DNA from: Bacteroides stercoris ATCC 43183
Lineage (GTDB): Bacteria; Bacteroidota; Bacteroidia; Bacteroidales; Bacteroidaceae
NCBI RefSeq assembly: GCF_025147325.1
Contig: NZ_CP102262.1
Location: 3,844,001 to 3,908,000, forward strand
Length of the DNA: 64,000 nucleotides
Direction of reading: 5' to 3'
Shown piece after piece: positions 63,486-64,000 of this stretch (its first letter is position 1; each line of letters starts with the position of its first letter). Under the pieces are notes generated by a model that saw nothing but the letters and a program-made list of their open reading frames with translations, ran no database searches and had not been told where the DNA came from. A program made the position numbers and the translations under genes.

Positions 63486-64000
63486 TTACTCTTTTATCAA
63501 TTCAAAATCATCAACAATCAATGTACTACCCGGAGCACCCCAAAACTTATCACCATCCTTACTTGAAGAACAAGCAATAGTCATACGATATTTTTTATTG
63601 GTATCATACTGCTTTTTCCATTCCAAAGGTAACTCAAACTTTTTCCAATCAGTTTGAGCACCACCAATCAATTGTCCAATAGCAGCAATACGGCTTGAAG
63701 TATAAATATTCTTTTCCTCTTCATCTGTACCGGTTAGACAATCAGACCAGCCTATTTCATCATAAGCAGTTGTTTCATATAAAACTACGCTAATCATAAA
63801 TTCATCAACTTTAGTTTCGTCTACTACAGCTTCATGGCAATGTTCTTTATATGGTTTGGTATTTACAATATAATATACATCACCAGGAGTATATTTATAC
63901 CATCCTCGCAAAGAAATAGGTTTTTCTTTGCAGGGGATACCAAATTTAGTGCTATTTAAGGTATTAAATATATCAGTCTTAAATTTTCCTAGAAATAAAG
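63486..64000 (-). CDS. PCMD-domain protein, 5' part outside the window
   Basis: The frame is open to the window edge, so this is the C-terminal 171 residues of a longer gene. TKFGIPCKEKPISLRGWYKY aligns with TKFGIQYYKRPIALKGYFKF of the PCMD lipoprotein at 61067, and both end in a TLIVDDFELI or TLYVDELELI motif. A second, diverged PCMD protein is therefore encoded nearby in the opposite direction. Its signal peptide cannot be seen. A TTG at 63909-63911 should not be taken as the start. Confidence 0.85.
   Translation of the reverse strand, partial: LFLGKFKTDIFNTLNSTKFGIPCKEKPISLRGWYKYTPGDVYYIVNTKPYKEHCHEAVVDETKVDEFMISVVLYETTAYDEIGWSDCLTGTDEEEKNIYTSSRIAAIGQLIGGAQTDWKKFELPLEWKKQYDTNKKYRMTIACSSSKDGDKFWGAPGSTLIVDDFELIKE

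Noticed and set aside
63909..63911. TTG as the start of the last gene
   Set aside because: The frame continues upstream to the window edge with clear homology to the other PCMD protein, so the gene is simply cut by the window.

Overview
The window is a chromosomal segment of a gut Bacteroides (Bacteroidota). The evidence is a SusC/SusD pair, PCMD-domain lipoproteins, M64 peptidase, DUF5056-type protein, and promoters that nearly all follow the Bacteroides -7 pattern TAnnTTTG(C). Species cannot be fixed by reading alone. There is no phage, IS transposase, CRISPR array or rRNA; one tRNA-Ser(GGA) is present.

Layout. 0-2.7 kb: rfbB and rfbA (dTDP-sugar synthesis) and a small phosphoesterase. 2.8-7.2 kb: polyphosphate kinase and a Pit phosphate carrier with a PhoU-like tail. 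7.5-9.8 kb: CCA-adding enzyme and a divergent lipoprotein. 10-15.2 kb: an isolated SusCD pair and a receiver-only response regulator. 15.3-24.6 kb: ABC-F ATPase, RclA-like flavoprotein, a His/Cys-rich small protein and a tripartite heavy-metal RND exporter, together a likely metal/oxidant defence block. 24.7-33.2 kb: an rRNA methyltransferase, a sigma-factor module, phospholipase D/cardiolipin synthase, thyA-folA, an Lrp regulator, M64 peptidase and GNAT. 33.2-39.2 kb: ExbB-ExbD-TonB energisation genes, tRNA-Ser, tatD and a polyprenyl synthase. 39.5-42.1 kb: cmk, ispH, pfkA. 42.3-45.2 kb: a three-gene operon of a human-like steroid 5-alpha-reductase homologue, an Old Yellow Enzyme-type reductase and a short-chain dehydrogenase. 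This is the most interesting locus, with the composition expected for reduction and epimerisation of 3-keto steroids or bile acids. 45.4-50.2 kb: aconitase, isocitrate dehydrogenase and citrate synthase operon. 50.4-52.3 kb: a DNA/RNA helicase. 52.4-58.6 kb: the ilvD-ilvB-ilvN-thioesterase-ilvC operon, preceded by a clear attenuator with a leader peptide rich in Ile and Val codons. 58.9-64 kb: Cys-tailed FKBP isomerase, cysteine desulfidase-like enzyme, PCMD lipoprotein and porin pair, a repeat-rich intergenic stretch, and a truncated second PCMD gene.

Non-coding structure is unusually rich. Large inverted repeats sit between convergent genes: three share a GGCACGG core, two share TGTCAAAA ends, and one is built from 14-bp iterons. 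The last intergenic region holds four 15-bp dyads spaced exactly 22 bp and a 21-bp tandem repeat.
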